Source: a candidate division SR1 bacterium (GTDB lineage Bacteria; Patescibacteriota; JACMRA01). From it: 64,000 bases of DNA. Position numbers and translations under genes: made by a program. The stretch covers positions 40,844 to 104,843 of the forward strand of contig JACMQI010000005.1 in assembly GCA_014377045.1 (NCBI GenBank). The letters are read 5' to 3'. The notes under the pieces are model-generated. The model did not search any database and was not told the DNA's origin. It saw only the letters and a program-made list of their open reading frames with translations. Below, piece by piece: positions 29,533 through 39,700 of the stretch (positions within the stretch are counted from its first letter, which is position 1; each line of letters begins with the position of its first letter).

Positions 29533-31302
29533 ATGACAAGACAACTATTAATTTATTTATCAGGAATCAGTTTTGCAATGTTTCTGTTTTGGGAATTTTC
29601 CCTCACTCTAATATCACTTTATGCTGGCCTTACATTAAGTAGATGGCTTATTTATGGAGCAATAGCAATGACGTATATAACTATTTTTACGATTATTTTG
29701 CTAATAACTAGGAAAACGGCAGTTGCTCTTTTGGCTATTATACCGACAGTTATTCTTATATTAGGACTGAGTTATGGTGTCGTAGTCAATCATTCTTTGT
29801 ATGATACATCTTTTGATGGTCAGTCATATCAAGGAGAGGCAGTAGTTAGCCTTATAAATGGTTGGAATCCTATTCATCAACCTCAATCAGAATATAATAA
29901 TGATTATGTAAACTGGTCAAGTAATAGCAGATGGCTTGATTCTTATCCAAAAGCTAGTTGGTACCTAAGTAGTGCTATGTACGATCTTACAGGACATTAT
30001 ACAGATATAAAATTCTTTAACCTTAGTATATTGTTTGGAGTATTTTTATGCTTATACGCAGCACTCTCATCTTTCAAATTCGCCGAAAATTCAGGTTTAA
30101 ATGAGGCTCTAAAGCTTTTGTTATCGTTTTTCATAACTATGAATCCTGTTGCTGTGATGCAATCTACAACTTTGAACTTAGATGGATTGCTTTATTCTTT
30201 GCTCATTATAACATTTACAGTTTTGTTCTTTTTGTATAGGTCTTTTAAAGATAAAACGTTACCGCAGGGGTTATATTTTGCATTGCTTGTTATGTTGATA
30301 ATCATTACTACAAATGTAAAAACGGCTGGACTAGTATATTCGCTTATTTTTACTTTAGCGTTTGGTATATACATACTCATGACTAGGGTAAAAAAATTAG
30401 TTTATTATATACCTGTTGTATTTTGCTCTTTTATTCTTGCAATTGGTGTATTTGGATATAATCCATACATGACAAATGCCTTAATTCAGGGAAACATCTT
30501 ATATCCTACATACGGTCGTAACAGTTATTCTTATAAAGAAAATACGCCTTCAAATTATCGAAATAAATCAAATATAGAAGTTTTTATTCACTCTTTATTT
30601 TTTGCTACTGATGATAAGTTTTTAGATGGTGAAGGTGAAGCAGCAGTTATCAAATTACCGTTTGTTGTTTCAAACTCAGAAATAAAATCACTTACGAATT
30701 CGCAGCTTAAAAAAGGTGGGTTTGGCCCTTTGTTTAGTGGCACGCTTGTTTGTATTTTACTTGCATATTTACTCGCCGTTGGATCGCAATTTAAAGAATT
30801 AACAGAACATAATCCATATACATCTAAATCTCAAAACCCAAAGATATTATATGGTGCAGGGATAGTTTTTATGCTCAGCGTGATATTTTTCCTTTCATTT
30901 ACACTGACTAACACTTCAAATACTGTTAGATATATACCCCATCTATGGTTTTTACTTGGTATTTACTTAGTTTATATATTTACAACAAAATACCAAGTAG
31001 CTCGTATGGTTGGTATTCTAGCAATCGTAGTTGGTTTTGTAAATATATTTATAGTATCTTATTTTTATTTTTCTACTCAGATAATAGAGAGTATTGATAT
31101 AAATAAAAATATTACTAATTTTGTTTATTCGGGAGACTCTTATAAAGTTAACTTTGGCTATCACACTTCTACTAGACAATTATTTAATGAACATCAAATA
31201 CCGTATAAAGGACAAAAAGAAGAACTAAATTGTTATAATCCACAAGATAAGGCTGGTATTAATAAAAACAACAACACAGAAACTTGTATCATAACTCAAT
31301 AA
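29533..31302 (+). CDS. GT-C type membrane glycosyltransferase (ArnT/PMT-like)
   Basis: The 589 aa protein has about 12 membrane helices and, after TM3, a luminal loop beginning 'DTSFDGQSYQGEAVVSLING', matching the acidic-residue loop of GT39/GT83 enzymes that use polyprenyl-phosphate sugars. A second extracytoplasmic region is at about residues 320-395. It starts 6 nt after the GH26-like gene and is likely cotranscribed with it and the GT2 synthase. Donor and acceptor are unknown. Confidence 0.75.
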   Translation: MTRQLLIYLSGISFAMFLFWEFSLTLISLYAGLTLSRWLIYGAIAMTYITIFTIILLITRKTAVALLAIIPTVILILGLSYGVVVNHSLYDTSFDGQSYQGEAVVSLINGWNPIHQPQSEYNNDYVNWSSNSRWLDSYPKASWYLSSAMYDLTGHYTDIKFFNLSILFGVFLCLYAALSSFKFAENSGLNEALKLLLSFFITMNPVAVMQSTTLNLDGLLYSLLIITFTVLFFLYRSFKDKTLPQGLYFALLVMLIIITTNVKTAGLVYSLIFTLAFGIYILMTRVKKLVYYIPVVFCSFILAIGVFGYNPYMTNALIQGNILYPTYGRNSYSYKENTPSNYRNKSNIEVFIHSLFFATDDKFLDGEGEAAVIKLPFVVSNSEIKSLTNSQLKKGGFGPLFSGTLVCILLAYLLAVGSQFKELTEHNPYTSKSQNPKILYGAGIVFMLSVIFFLSFTLTNTSNTVRYIPHLWFLLGIYLVYIFTTKYQVARMVGILAIVVGFVNIFIVSYFYFSTQIIESIDINKNITNFVYSGDSYKVNFGYHTSTRQLFNEHQIPYKGQKEELNCYNPQDKAGINKNNNTETCIITQ

Positions 31303-31320
31303 ATTACCTACTATAACTAT

Positions 31321-33159
31321 ATGCTTGACATAAGACATAACTCAATGAAATCATCAAAATTAGATTTATCTCCATCGTCAAAAAATTTGTTATCAACGGT
31401 GTCTAAAACTAAAAAACAAGCGATAGAACTATACCACAAAGACGTTCAAGACTCGGAAAGTTTCAAATATAACTATGTTATTGAAAATGCTTGGGGTGTT
31501 CGGTTGGCACACTTATTTGCTCTTATCGGTTATTTAGGAGTTATTTATGGCTTTAGTGAATTTATTCAAATAAATATATGGTATGCACTCTTCTTTGGTC
31601 CGCTTTTTTTTGCAATTGCTTTTGCCAAGTTTACAAATCATTTTATGGCAATGTTTTATCCAAAATTTGATAAGGAGGAGCATCAGAAATTTGTTAATGA
31701 TTTTTGGGATAATAACTCAGCACCAAGCGTAGATATTTTTTTACCACTAGCTGGTGAAGACTTAGAAACTGTACGTAACACATGGCTTGGAGTTTCAAGT
31801 ATAGAATATTCTAATAAGAAAGTATATGTGCTTGATGATAAGGGAGATACAAAAGTTGCAAAAATGGCAAAAGAATTTGGCTTCACCTATCTTTGTCGTC
31901 CAAATAAGGGAGTATACAAAAAGTCAGGAAATATTCAGTATGGAATAGAGCAAAGTAGTGGAGAGTATTTATTTATTTTAGACGCAGATTTTCGTCCTAT
32001 TTCTGAGGCCTTAAGAGAAACAGTACCATATATTGTAAAAAATCCCAAAATTAGTATTTTGCAAACACCTCAATATTTTGATACTGATGATCATATACAT
32101 AAAAAATCTCCGATACAATATGGTGCAGGTTCTGTTGTCGAAGAGTTTTATCGAGTGCTACTACCATCACAAATGCGTTTTGGAGCTGGTAAATGTGTGG
32201 GTACGAGTGGAATTTATAGACGAAAAGCCGTTGTCGATTCTGGTGGAATGCCGAAGCATGAAGGATCTGAAGATATACGAATAGGTCTTCAAACCCATAA
32301 ATTTGGATATCATGTAAGCTATTTACCTTTAATAATAAGTAAAGGTGAATGTCCAGACAACTTGCAATCATACTTTAAACAACAATCACGATGGGCTGAC
32401 GGTACTATTTCTACCATTTTTTCTGATTATTATTACGGTGATCATTTAGATTTTTGGGGTAAACTTACTTATCTTAATTGTTTGTTTTATTTCATTGGTG
32501 AGATCATAGCACCTATTATTGCATTCCAATTATTAGCTTTATTATACTTTAACACTGATTCTATAAGAATTGGTTGGATACTTCCGTTTCTACCGTATTT
32601 GATATACTTTTATATTATTAGACCAAGACAAATTATTAATAGAAAAAGATATGGTTCTGTACTTACTGGTATTACCCACATTCTTGCTTACACTGATGCT
32701 CTTTTTAGATTATTAACTAAACGAGCTATTAAATGGGAGTCAACCGGTAGTTCAAATAAAAAGTCTAGTATAAACAGTGAATATTACTTGGCTGCAAATG
32801 TTAGTATTCTTTATATGACAGCATACATAGGCTTATTTAGTTTCATCATTTATCTCAAACCGTATATCATTTTTAATATTGAAACTTATACAGTTTTGGG
32901 TATTGCACTTTTAAGAGCTAAAGATTTTTTAATATATTCTTATGAGACTATTAAATATATCAGATCAAGTATGGCCGAAGACGTTAAAAGAGATATTGTA
33001 TCACCTGTAAAAATGTATTTTTGGCAAACTTTTGCAATATTAAGTTTTGCTATTTCAATAGTTGCATTGCTATTTACTTTTGGCTATCAGGTTTATGGTT
33101 ATGCAAAAAAATCTGATTTTAACATGATAGGTTATATTTCTTACCCATTTAGAAGCTAA
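31321..33159 (+). CDS. cellulose synthase-like processive glycosyltransferase (GT2)
   Basis: The 612 aa protein has two N-terminal membrane helices (about residues 62-105), a GT-A domain with the D,D,D,QxxRW set ('YVLDDKGDTKV', 'FILDADFRPIS', 'EGSEDIRIGLQ', 'FKQQSRWADGTIS') and six or so C-terminal membrane helices (about 375-605). This is the BcsA/CelA arrangement, but no PilZ domain is seen, so c-di-GMP control is not apparent. It would polymerise and translocate a β-glycan. The ATG at 31345 is an alternative start. It is flanked by the GT-C gene and an ABC ATPase. Confidence 0.92.
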   Translation: MLDIRHNSMKSSKLDLSPSSKNLLSTVSKTKKQAIELYHKDVQDSESFKYNYVIENAWGVRLAHLFALIGYLGVIYGFSEFIQINIWYALFFGPLFFAIAFAKFTNHFMAMFYPKFDKEEHQKFVNDFWDNNSAPSVDIFLPLAGEDLETVRNTWLGVSSIEYSNKKVYVLDDKGDTKVAKMAKEFGFTYLCRPNKGVYKKSGNIQYGIEQSSGEYLFILDADFRPISEALRETVPYIVKNPKISILQTPQYFDTDDHIHKKSPIQYGAGSVVEEFYRVLLPSQMRFGAGKCVGTSGIYRRKAVVDSGGMPKHEGSEDIRIGLQTHKFGYHVSYLPLIISKGECPDNLQSYFKQQSRWADGTISTIFSDYYYGDHLDFWGKLTYLNCLFYFIGEIIAPIIAFQLLALLYFNTDSIRIGWILPFLPYLIYFYIIRPRQIINRKRYGSVLTGITHILAYTDALFRLLTKRAIKWESTGSSNKKSSINSEYYLAANVSILYMTAYIGLFSFIIYLKPYIIFNIETYTVLGIALLRAKDFLIYSYETIKYIRSSMAEDVKRDIVSPVKMYFWQTFAILSFAISIVALLFTFGYQVYGYAKKSDFNMIGYISYPFRS

Positions 33160-33213
33160 TCTTTACTAAGCTATATTTTGTTAAAACAACCTTTCTTGAA
33201 TTATTCTATTTAT

Positions 33214-34020
33214 ATGTCTGATTTCTCAATTCAAATAATCAATGCTAATTTTAGTTATAACGAAAATACAGTAGTTTTTAACAATCATAATCTCATACTT
33301 GATATAAAAGGAGATCAAAAAAATAAGCTCTATGGTATCATAGGTCCTAGTGGTACGGGCAAAACGACATTGATTTCGATTCTTGGTGGTCAGCTAAATC
33401 CACAACAAGGAGAGGTACTTATAAATAATATAAATATTTACAAAGTTGATGACTTGGCACGTAGATCGCTTATTAGCATGCAGATGCAGACTGCAACTAG
33501 TTTACGTGGTAAGCTCAAATATAATATACTATTTGGTTTACCTAAAAAAGAGGGTGAAATAGTTTATGAGAATAGCTATTTGGTTGAGATACTGGTCAAG
33601 GTTGGGCTTTGGGGTTTATTTGAAGCTAAAGATGGCTTAGATACCCTAATTGGAGAAGGGGGTCTAAACCTTAGTGGTGGTCAAAGACAAAGGCTAAATT
33701 TTGCTGGACTGTACTTAAGAGCAAAATATTTTAGACCACATTTAATATTGATAGATGAGCCGACTAGTAGCTTAGATGAGTTAAGTGAAAAGGCCATTAC
33801 ACAAATGATATTAGATCTTGCAAATGATGCTTTGACACTGGTTGTTGCTCATAGGCTTAAAACACTAGACGAAGCTGTAGGAATTTTTGATAGTTCTCTT
33901 ATTAATAGTAAAAAAGATATGATATTTTACAGTAGAAAGGAACTACAATTAGAGTCTCAATACTATCGAGATTTGATAGATGGAAATGCGGTATTAGAAG
34001 ACTATAACCATCTGACTTAG
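33214..34020 (+). CDS. stand-alone ABC exporter ATP-binding protein
   Basis: The 268 aa protein has a complete exporter-type nucleotide-binding domain: Walker A 'GIIGPSGTGKTTLISI', signature 'LNLSGGQRQRLNFAG', Walker B 'LILIDEPTSSLDE' and the switch His in 'LVVAHRLKTLDEA'. It has no membrane segment. The best partner in the window is the ATPase-less exporter membrane protein 6 kb upstream. The ATG at 33214 is preferred over a TTG at 33178, whose extension does not resemble the family. Confidence 0.93.
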   Translation: MSDFSIQIINANFSYNENTVVFNNHNLILDIKGDQKNKLYGIIGPSGTGKTTLISILGGQLNPQQGEVLINNINIYKVDDLARRSLISMQMQTATSLRGKLKYNILFGLPKKEGEIVYENSYLVEILVKVGLWGLFEAKDGLDTLIGEGGLNLSGGQRQRLNFAGLYLRAKYFRPHLILIDEPTSSLDELSEKAITQMILDLANDALTLVVAHRLKTLDEAVGIFDSSLINSKKDMIFYSRKELQLESQYYRDLIDGNAVLEDYNHLT

Positions 34021-34082
34021 AACAGGATATTAAATAAAGTAAAAATATATAAGTGAAAATTGTTTCTGTCTTCATTTGAATC

Positions 34083-34307
34083 CTATTTCCTCCAAAAGAA
34101 AACAATAACTAGAGCAACAATCAAACCAACCAAAAATCCACTCCAAAACTTACTATTGGCTTTTTCTTCCATTTCACCTTTGGCTTTTTTGACTGCCTCT
34201 GCTATCCATCCTTCCACTTGTTTATTTATAGCCACATCTTTTTTGATATTTTCGATTTCGGCAGAGTAATTTAATTTATCGGGGATAAGAGGTTTGCTGT
34301 CTGACAT
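34083..34307 (-). CDS. small tail-anchored membrane protein, 74 aa
   Basis: Residues 1-50 are hydrophilic, helical and acidic/basic mixed ('EGWIAEAVKKAKGEMEEKA'), followed by one C-terminal membrane helix and the tail 'FFWRK'. There is no recognised family. It is transcribed towards the ABC ATPase gene and diverges from the 186 aa membrane protein gene. Confidence 0.55.
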   Translation of the reverse strand: MSDSKPLIPDKLNYSAEIENIKKDVAINKQVEGWIAEAVKKAKGEMEEKANSKFWSGFLVGLIVALVIVFFWRK

Positions 34308-34375
34308 ACGAAACTTATTTTTTAGATCATTTGTATTTTTTAGTAAATTGTCAATCGTAGATTATATTATCCTTG

Positions 34376-34404
34376 TTGACAAAAGGAGGTTTTCTAGTTA
34401 ATAG
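34376..34404 (+). promoter_or_regulatory. putative sigma70-type promoter upstream of the 34.4-kb membrane gene and hisS
   Basis: TTGACA (34376-34381), a 17-nt spacer and TAATAG (34399-34404) lie about 22 nt upstream of the ATG at 34427. The spacer happens to contain aaaggaggt, which is therefore upstream of the expected transcript start and not a ribosome-binding site. Confidence 0.65.
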
Positions 34405-34426
34405 TTCTAAGAGTTACCAAATATGT

Positions 34427-34987
34427 ATGAACGAAAACTTTTATAATATCCCGTCTTATCCAGCGCCATCATCTAGTCAGCCAACTTTATCAAACACCGC
34501 TGCTTCAAGCCAACAAATAGCTAGTCAATTTAGTTTTGATTTGTCAGGAATTCTCAGTGGAATTAATGCATTTTTACTTGCATGGACTATTTTTTATTCG
34601 TTAATATTAGTGATCGATTTTTATTTTTATAGAGTAAAATATAATGATGGAGTAGTAAACAGAGAAAAGCGCGGAGTAAAATCACTCACAAGTGCAGCCC
34701 AGATTTGGTTTAGTTATTTACTTTACTTAATTTTATTTATTTTGCAGTTATCATTTAGGAGCCAGTGGTACGGAACTATATTTGGAGTTTTAGCTATATT
34801 ATATATGTTCATAAAACTGATCGTTATTGATCTTCCTCGTATTCCAATAGTCGATAAATATGCTGAAAAGATAACAAAGTATCTATTTATGCCGTTTACT
34901 TTTCTAGCTGATAGCGTATCCAAGGCACTCACTCCACCAAAACCACTAGCTGATAAAAAACCAGCTCCGGCAGGAGATAAAAAATAA
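34427..34987 (+). CDS. hypothetical membrane protein, 186 aa
   Basis: The N-terminus is rich in Ser, Pro and Gln (residues 1-35); three membrane helices follow (about 45-70, 88-108 and 112-132) and then a Pro/Lys-rich cytoplasmic tail ('TPPKPLADKKPAPAGDKK'). A TTG at 34373 would extend the frame but lies on the promoter. It precedes hisS by 13 nt and is probably cotranscribed with it. I do not recognise the family. Confidence 0.65.
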   Translation: MNENFYNIPSYPAPSSSQPTLSNTAASSQQIASQFSFDLSGILSGINAFLLAWTIFYSLILVIDFYFYRVKYNDGVVNREKRGVKSLTSAAQIWFSYLLYLILFILQLSFRSQWYGTIFGVLAILYMFIKLIVIDLPRIPIVDKYAEKITKYLFMPFTFLADSVSKALTPPKPLADKKPAPAGDKK

Positions 34988-35000
34988 TAGTATCATTAAT

Positions 35001-36335
35001 ATGGCCACCAAAATTACTAGCCCAAAAGGCTTTCCCGAATATTTACCTAAAGATCAACAAAGGTTCGATTATTTGCGAAATAAAATTGCTGAGACATATG
35101 CAAGTTTCGGATTTTACCACATAGCTACCCCAGCTGTCGAATACATGAAAACTTTGAGTAGTACAGGCGATGTAAGCAAAGAAATATACGCTATAAAACG
35201 TGTAAAAGGTGAGGGTGAAGAAGTGAACATTGACAATGAAAGAGGTTTGAGATTTGATTTGACTAAGCCACTATCTAGATACACCGCGGAGCATTATAAT
35301 GATCTGACTTTTCCATTTAAACGTTATCAAATCCAACCAGTTTGGCGAGGCGAAAGGCCGCAAAAGGGAAGGCTAAGGGAGTTTTATCAGGCTGATGTAG
35401 ATATTATAGGTAACGGAGATTTGTCGATTGGGCATGATTTTGAGATTTTGCAGGTGATTGCCGCTACGCTTGATAGTTTGAATATTGGAAAATTTAATAT
35501 AAAACTGAATCACCGAAAGTTATTACAGGATATACTGAAAAAGTTTGGCGTTGCAAATGCACATTTTTCGGATGCATTGAGAATAATTGATAAAGTTGAA
35601 AAAATAGGAAGTAGAGGAGTTGAAAATTTGTTAGTAGAGGATATTTTTATCAAAGAACAAAACGCTAAGCATATTACAGATTTACTTACTAACAAAGTGT
35701 CAACAGGTGATCTTTTTAACATCATTTCAGCATTTAATGTTAAGGACAAAGACCCTATTGATGAAAACTTCACAATGTCCATGTACACAAGTTTTACACA
35801 GTTGTATGATTTCTTACATTTAGCTAATTTTAAAAATATTAATTTTCGTTTTGATCTCAGTATCGCCCGAGGTTTAGACTACTACACTGGTATGGTTTTT
35901 GAAACCGAGTTTGTAGGATATGAGAGTTATGGAAGTGTAGCTAGTGGTGGACGTTATGAAAACTTAGCTGGCGAGTTTACTAATCAAAAATTGCCTGGTG
36001 TAGGGGGGTCTATTGGTCTTAGCAGATTGTTTACTTTGATCCAAAACGAGAAAATAGAATTACCTATAAGTGAGAAAAAGCCTACATACTATATCACATA
36101 TTTCATAGATGAGCATGCTATTAAAACTCGACAAATATCAGAGCAACTACGATCACAAAACAACATAGTAGAGTTAGCTCCAGAGCCTATCAAACTCGAC
36201 AAAGCCCTCAAATATGCAGTAAATAAAGATATAGACTTCTTGATAATTGTAGAAGAAAATGGTACCTTTACCAAAAAAAACTTGAAGACCCGTGAACAAG
36301 AAAATATTGAAAACCTTGATTTATTACTTAAATAA
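35001..36335 (+). CDS. hisS: histidyl-tRNA synthetase
   Basis: The 444 aa class II synthetase has motif 1/2 regions 'PKGFPEYLPKDQQRFDYLRN' and 'KRYQIQPVWRGERPQKGR', and the HisRS signature 'FDLSIARGLDYYTGMVFETE' with 'ASGGRYENLAGEF'. It charges tRNA(His) with histidine. The length and C-terminal anticodon-binding domain (about residues 350-444) are normal. Confidence 0.97.
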   Translation: MATKITSPKGFPEYLPKDQQRFDYLRNKIAETYASFGFYHIATPAVEYMKTLSSTGDVSKEIYAIKRVKGEGEEVNIDNERGLRFDLTKPLSRYTAEHYNDLTFPFKRYQIQPVWRGERPQKGRLREFYQADVDIIGNGDLSIGHDFEILQVIAATLDSLNIGKFNIKLNHRKLLQDILKKFGVANAHFSDALRIIDKVEKIGSRGVENLLVEDIFIKEQNAKHITDLLTNKVSTGDLFNIISAFNVKDKDPIDENFTMSMYTSFTQLYDFLHLANFKNINFRFDLSIARGLDYYTGMVFETEFVGYESYGSVASGGRYENLAGEFTNQKLPGVGGSIGLSRLFTLIQNEKIELPISEKKPTYYITYFIDEHAIKTRQISEQLRSQNNIVELAPEPIKLDKALKYAVNKDIDFLIIVEENGTFTKKNLKTREQENIENLDLLLK

Positions 36336-36364
36336 CAGTTTAAACTTTTATTAATATATAATAT

Positions 36365-36787
36365 ATGACAAACTACTTTTTAGCCAAGACAGAACCCTCC
36401 GCTTTTTCCATTGATGATTTAGAGCGAGAAGGTATAACAAAGTGGGATGGAGTACATAGTCACCAGGCTATCAATTTTATCAAAAACTGGAAAATTGGAG
36501 ATAAGGTTTTTATTTACCATTCCACTGGACACTCTAGTATTGTGGGTCTAGGGGAGGTCGTTTCTAAACCAGAAAAAGATACGAATGACGAAAGAAATAT
36601 CAGTTGGTTTGCTAAAGTCAAATTTGTTTGTAAATACCCAGAGGGAAAATATATAAGCCTCAAACAAGTCAAAGAGAGTGGGAAATTTAATGATTTTTAT
36701 TTAGTAAAACAGAGTAGATTATCCGTTATGGAGTGCCCAGATAATTTTGTTTCTTGGCTAAAATATAAGGGATTAAGTATAATATAG
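36365..36787 (+). CDS. EVE domain protein (YTH/PUA-like)
   Basis: The 140 aa protein matches the EVE family: 'YFLAKTEPSAFSIDDLERE', 'WDGVHSHQAINFIKNWKIGD', 'VFIYHSTGHSSIVGLGEV' and the C-terminal 'KQSRLSVMECPDNFVSWL'. EVE domains bind modified nucleotides in DNA or RNA and are common near restriction and tRNA-modification systems. It lies 29 nt after hisS. No restriction genes are near. Confidence 0.92.
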   Translation: MTNYFLAKTEPSAFSIDDLEREGITKWDGVHSHQAINFIKNWKIGDKVFIYHSTGHSSIVGLGEVVSKPEKDTNDERNISWFAKVKFVCKYPEGKYISLKQVKESGKFNDFYLVKQSRLSVMECPDNFVSWLKYKGLSII

Positions 36788-37291
36788 GTGTTTGACAAAA
36801 CTTTATTTTGTAATACTATTTAAACAGAAAAAATATTATTTTTGGAGATAGTTATTTTGGTAGTCAAATTATGCGAGCTACTATTTGCTTTAACTTTCGC
36901 TTATATTTTATATGTTGCATGCCATATATATATTGTTGTTACAGCGATGTTTCATTCCCTAGTAAAGCACATTTTAATAATTTGGGTAACAATATTTTTT
37001 GAATTAACTTGGTTGTATCAAACAACTACAAAATGAATGTTACTAACAACGGCTTTATTGGTGTTATTGTGGATTGCGTTTCAATGAGTAGCAATATGGT
37101 TAACTGCCATTTCGGGAATAATTTTGTGTATACATAGTACAATGGTTAGTATCGTGCTTTATTGTGAATAATAATTTTTATATATTGGGACTATTTTATA
37201 TTAAATATGGCTCTTTTTTTTATTTAAACCTATAAAAACTTAAAAGCAGAATAATTACAGGCTTGATATATCTATCAAATAATTATAATCA
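36788..37291. other. gene-poor stretch upstream of decayed surface gene 1
   Basis: A TTGACA at 36791-36796 with a weak TACTAT 16 nt later could be an old promoter. A 64-codon open frame at 36842-37036 is hydrophobic but has no start context I trust, and the region is interrupted by stops in all frames. I see no RNA gene here. It is probably part of the decayed surface-protein locus. Confidence 0.35.
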
Positions 37292-39568
37292 TTGCGACTA
37301 AATATCTTACTTGTGCAACTTTCTTGTTTTACCTATAACCCAATCAAAAAATTTATTTTTATTTTTTTTATTTACGCTTTAATTCAAATATCTTTCTTTT
37401 TTGCAAGACCATTAAAAACTTTTGTAGCACCCTCAGCCTATCAGCCTATCAGCACAATTATAAATTTACCAATAATGACACCCTCTACCTTTACTCCAGT
37501 AAAGATAAGTCTTTCAGGAACCGTTCAAGGTCAGTCAGTATCTAGTATAACTTAAGTAGCTCTAAAGGACAGGACTACTTTGAGGTTAGCGTAATGATAA
37601 CAGGCAAAGAAACAGTTGTTTCAAGTGTAAAAAATACCGATTACACTTCTAATATTTTGGGTATTTCAGGAACGATACTTCTATGAATTATCATAGATCA
37701 TTATGACAATATTTACACACCAAAAATATGTAGTAACAATGTTTCCAAGATAACTCCAAACGGGGTGTCAACAATTTTGGGTAACGTAGAATCGACACCT
37801 TTTAATAGAAGATTTTCATATCAAATTGCAATTGATCAATCAGGCAATATTTATACTGCAAATTTATATAGTGGTGACATAACTAAAATAATACAGGTAG
37901 GGGTTGCATCGACTTTAGTTTTAATTAGATAGCAGATTTATAATCCAAGTAGGTCTAATTTAGACATAGACGATAATTTTTATATACAATACGATTCTAA
38001 AATAGCCAAAATAACGTCTACCGGGATCTCAAGTTTTCTTAGTGCAACTACTTTTTACACCTGAAGTCTTGCAGTCGACTTATTTAATAATGTATATGTT
38101 GCTGATTACAATGGAAGTATTGTAACTAAAATTATACAAGCTGGGATCTCTATCGTCATCGGCGCGACCAGCTCTGTACCTATTGATATTGTTATAGCTC
38201 GATCTGGAAATATATATACGGCAAATAGTAGTGTCAATAATGTGACAAAGCTAACTAAAACCAGTACTTTTTTAGTATTTAATTGTACTGTCTTTAATTA
38301 ATTAGCAACTAATTTTGCTTTTACAAGTGTCATTTTACTACAGATAACACTGTTACCATTGACATGACAGTTTCACTGGCTGCTACAGGTATTCCAGATT
38401 TATTAGCTTCTTCAGACTCAGGCAGTGACAACACAGAAAATGTAATGAATACAACAACACCACCGAGCTTTGATATACTATGCGAATTTGGCACAACAAG
38501 TATCATTATTTGATGGAAGCAACCTTTTGACTACTAAGCAGTATTCAGTGACAAACACAGTCACTACTTAGTCGATATTCTATCACACCTGCTACAGCTA
38601 TACTTTATGGAAATTGCAATATATCAATTCAGCAAAAAGATTTAGCAGGTAAGATATTACTAAGTAGCTTTAGTGCTAGAGCTATTCAAGCAGTTGACTC
38701 TGATGGTGATCTCGTGCGAACTTAATTGAGATTATTCAGAGTGCTGACATTAACAATAACCTAAGTCATCTGGACGCAGATAGAGATCTAGTTCAAGATT
38801 ATATTGAAGGTATAAATAATACTGATATAAACGATAAAACAAGCTTTCTAGATATGGATAAAGGTGTAGTTCCTAAATATGTATAAACTATGGTTTATTC
38901 TTGGTATAATTTACCCGCTACCAATATTACAAATAAGTTTGATAACAATAGAGATTCAGATAATGATGGTTTGACTGATTATCAAGACATTGTACCAGGA
39001 TAAAACCTATAAAATCCTGACTTTAATGGTGACGGTGTAAAAGACAAAATGCAAGTAAATGGCCTAATGGTTGGAGATTATACTATTCAGAAATCAGGAA
39101 TTGCCAATCTGCAAGCAGTTTAGGTGCAGTCATGGAATCAAATTTTTCAACAGTAGATGCAAACAATAGTTATCCAAAAAGACTTATAAAATATACTATA
39201 AATTGTCTTTTATATCTGGGATCCATAATCCCTGTTGAGTTATATTTTACTAATCAAGCTGACTCACCAAATCTTAAGATAAGAAAGTATAAAAATGGAG
39301 TTTATTCAGAGATTTCTAGTGCAACTAAGACACACATAACTGTAGGAGGAGTTCCAACAGTAAAAGTAATATACAACATCACTGATGGAGGAGATCTTTA
39401 TGAAGGTGGTGAAGCGAATGGAGAAATAGTAGATCCTGTAAGTCTAACTCCTACAACCCCGACACAAGTAACTCGAGAAGGATCTGCAAATACTACTAAG
39501 AAAGAAAAAATTTAACTGTTATGCTTAAAAGTTCTCCGTTTGTAAGATTGATTAGAACTGGTGGAAAT
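37292..39568 (+). pseudogene. decayed surface protein 1: β-propeller-like repeats, Ig-like part and C-terminal anchor motif
   Basis: A signal-peptide-like start ('FIFIFFIYALIQISFFF') is followed by repeats of the NHL/beta-propeller kind ('IAIDQSGNIYTANLYS', 'LAVDLFNNVYVADYN', each followed by a 'T-K-I' strand), then an Ig-like stretch ('ASSDSGSDNTENV'), a calcium-type Asp-rich part ('DNNRDSDNDGLTDYQD', 'PDFNGDGVKDKM'), a 127 aa open end (39132-39515) with 'VIYNITDGGDLYEGG', and 'FVRLIRTGGND' at 39.55 kb. It is broken by TGA (near 37.69, 38.07), TAG, TAA and at least four frameshifts. The C-terminal organisation resembles choice-of-anchor surface proteins. The membrane helix expected after RTGG is lost. 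Confidence 0.75.
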
Positions 39569-39700
39569 GACTAAGCTCCTCTTTAAAATAGAAGATTTAT
39601 TATTATTTAATTTAAAATTTATTAGTGATTACTATAAAATATACTTAGTCTAAAAATTACTAATTTTGACTAAGAGTAAAACGTAAAATATAATTAGCAA

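Noticed and set aside
34382..34390. Strong ribosome-binding site aaaggaggt
   Set aside because: It lies between a TTGACA and a TAATAG box, upstream of the likely transcript start, and no start codon is at proper distance.
36842..37036. Hydrophobic 64-codon open frame as a gene
   Set aside because: It has no ribosome-binding site, lies at the head of a decayed locus, and the hydrophobicity follows from T-rich DNA.
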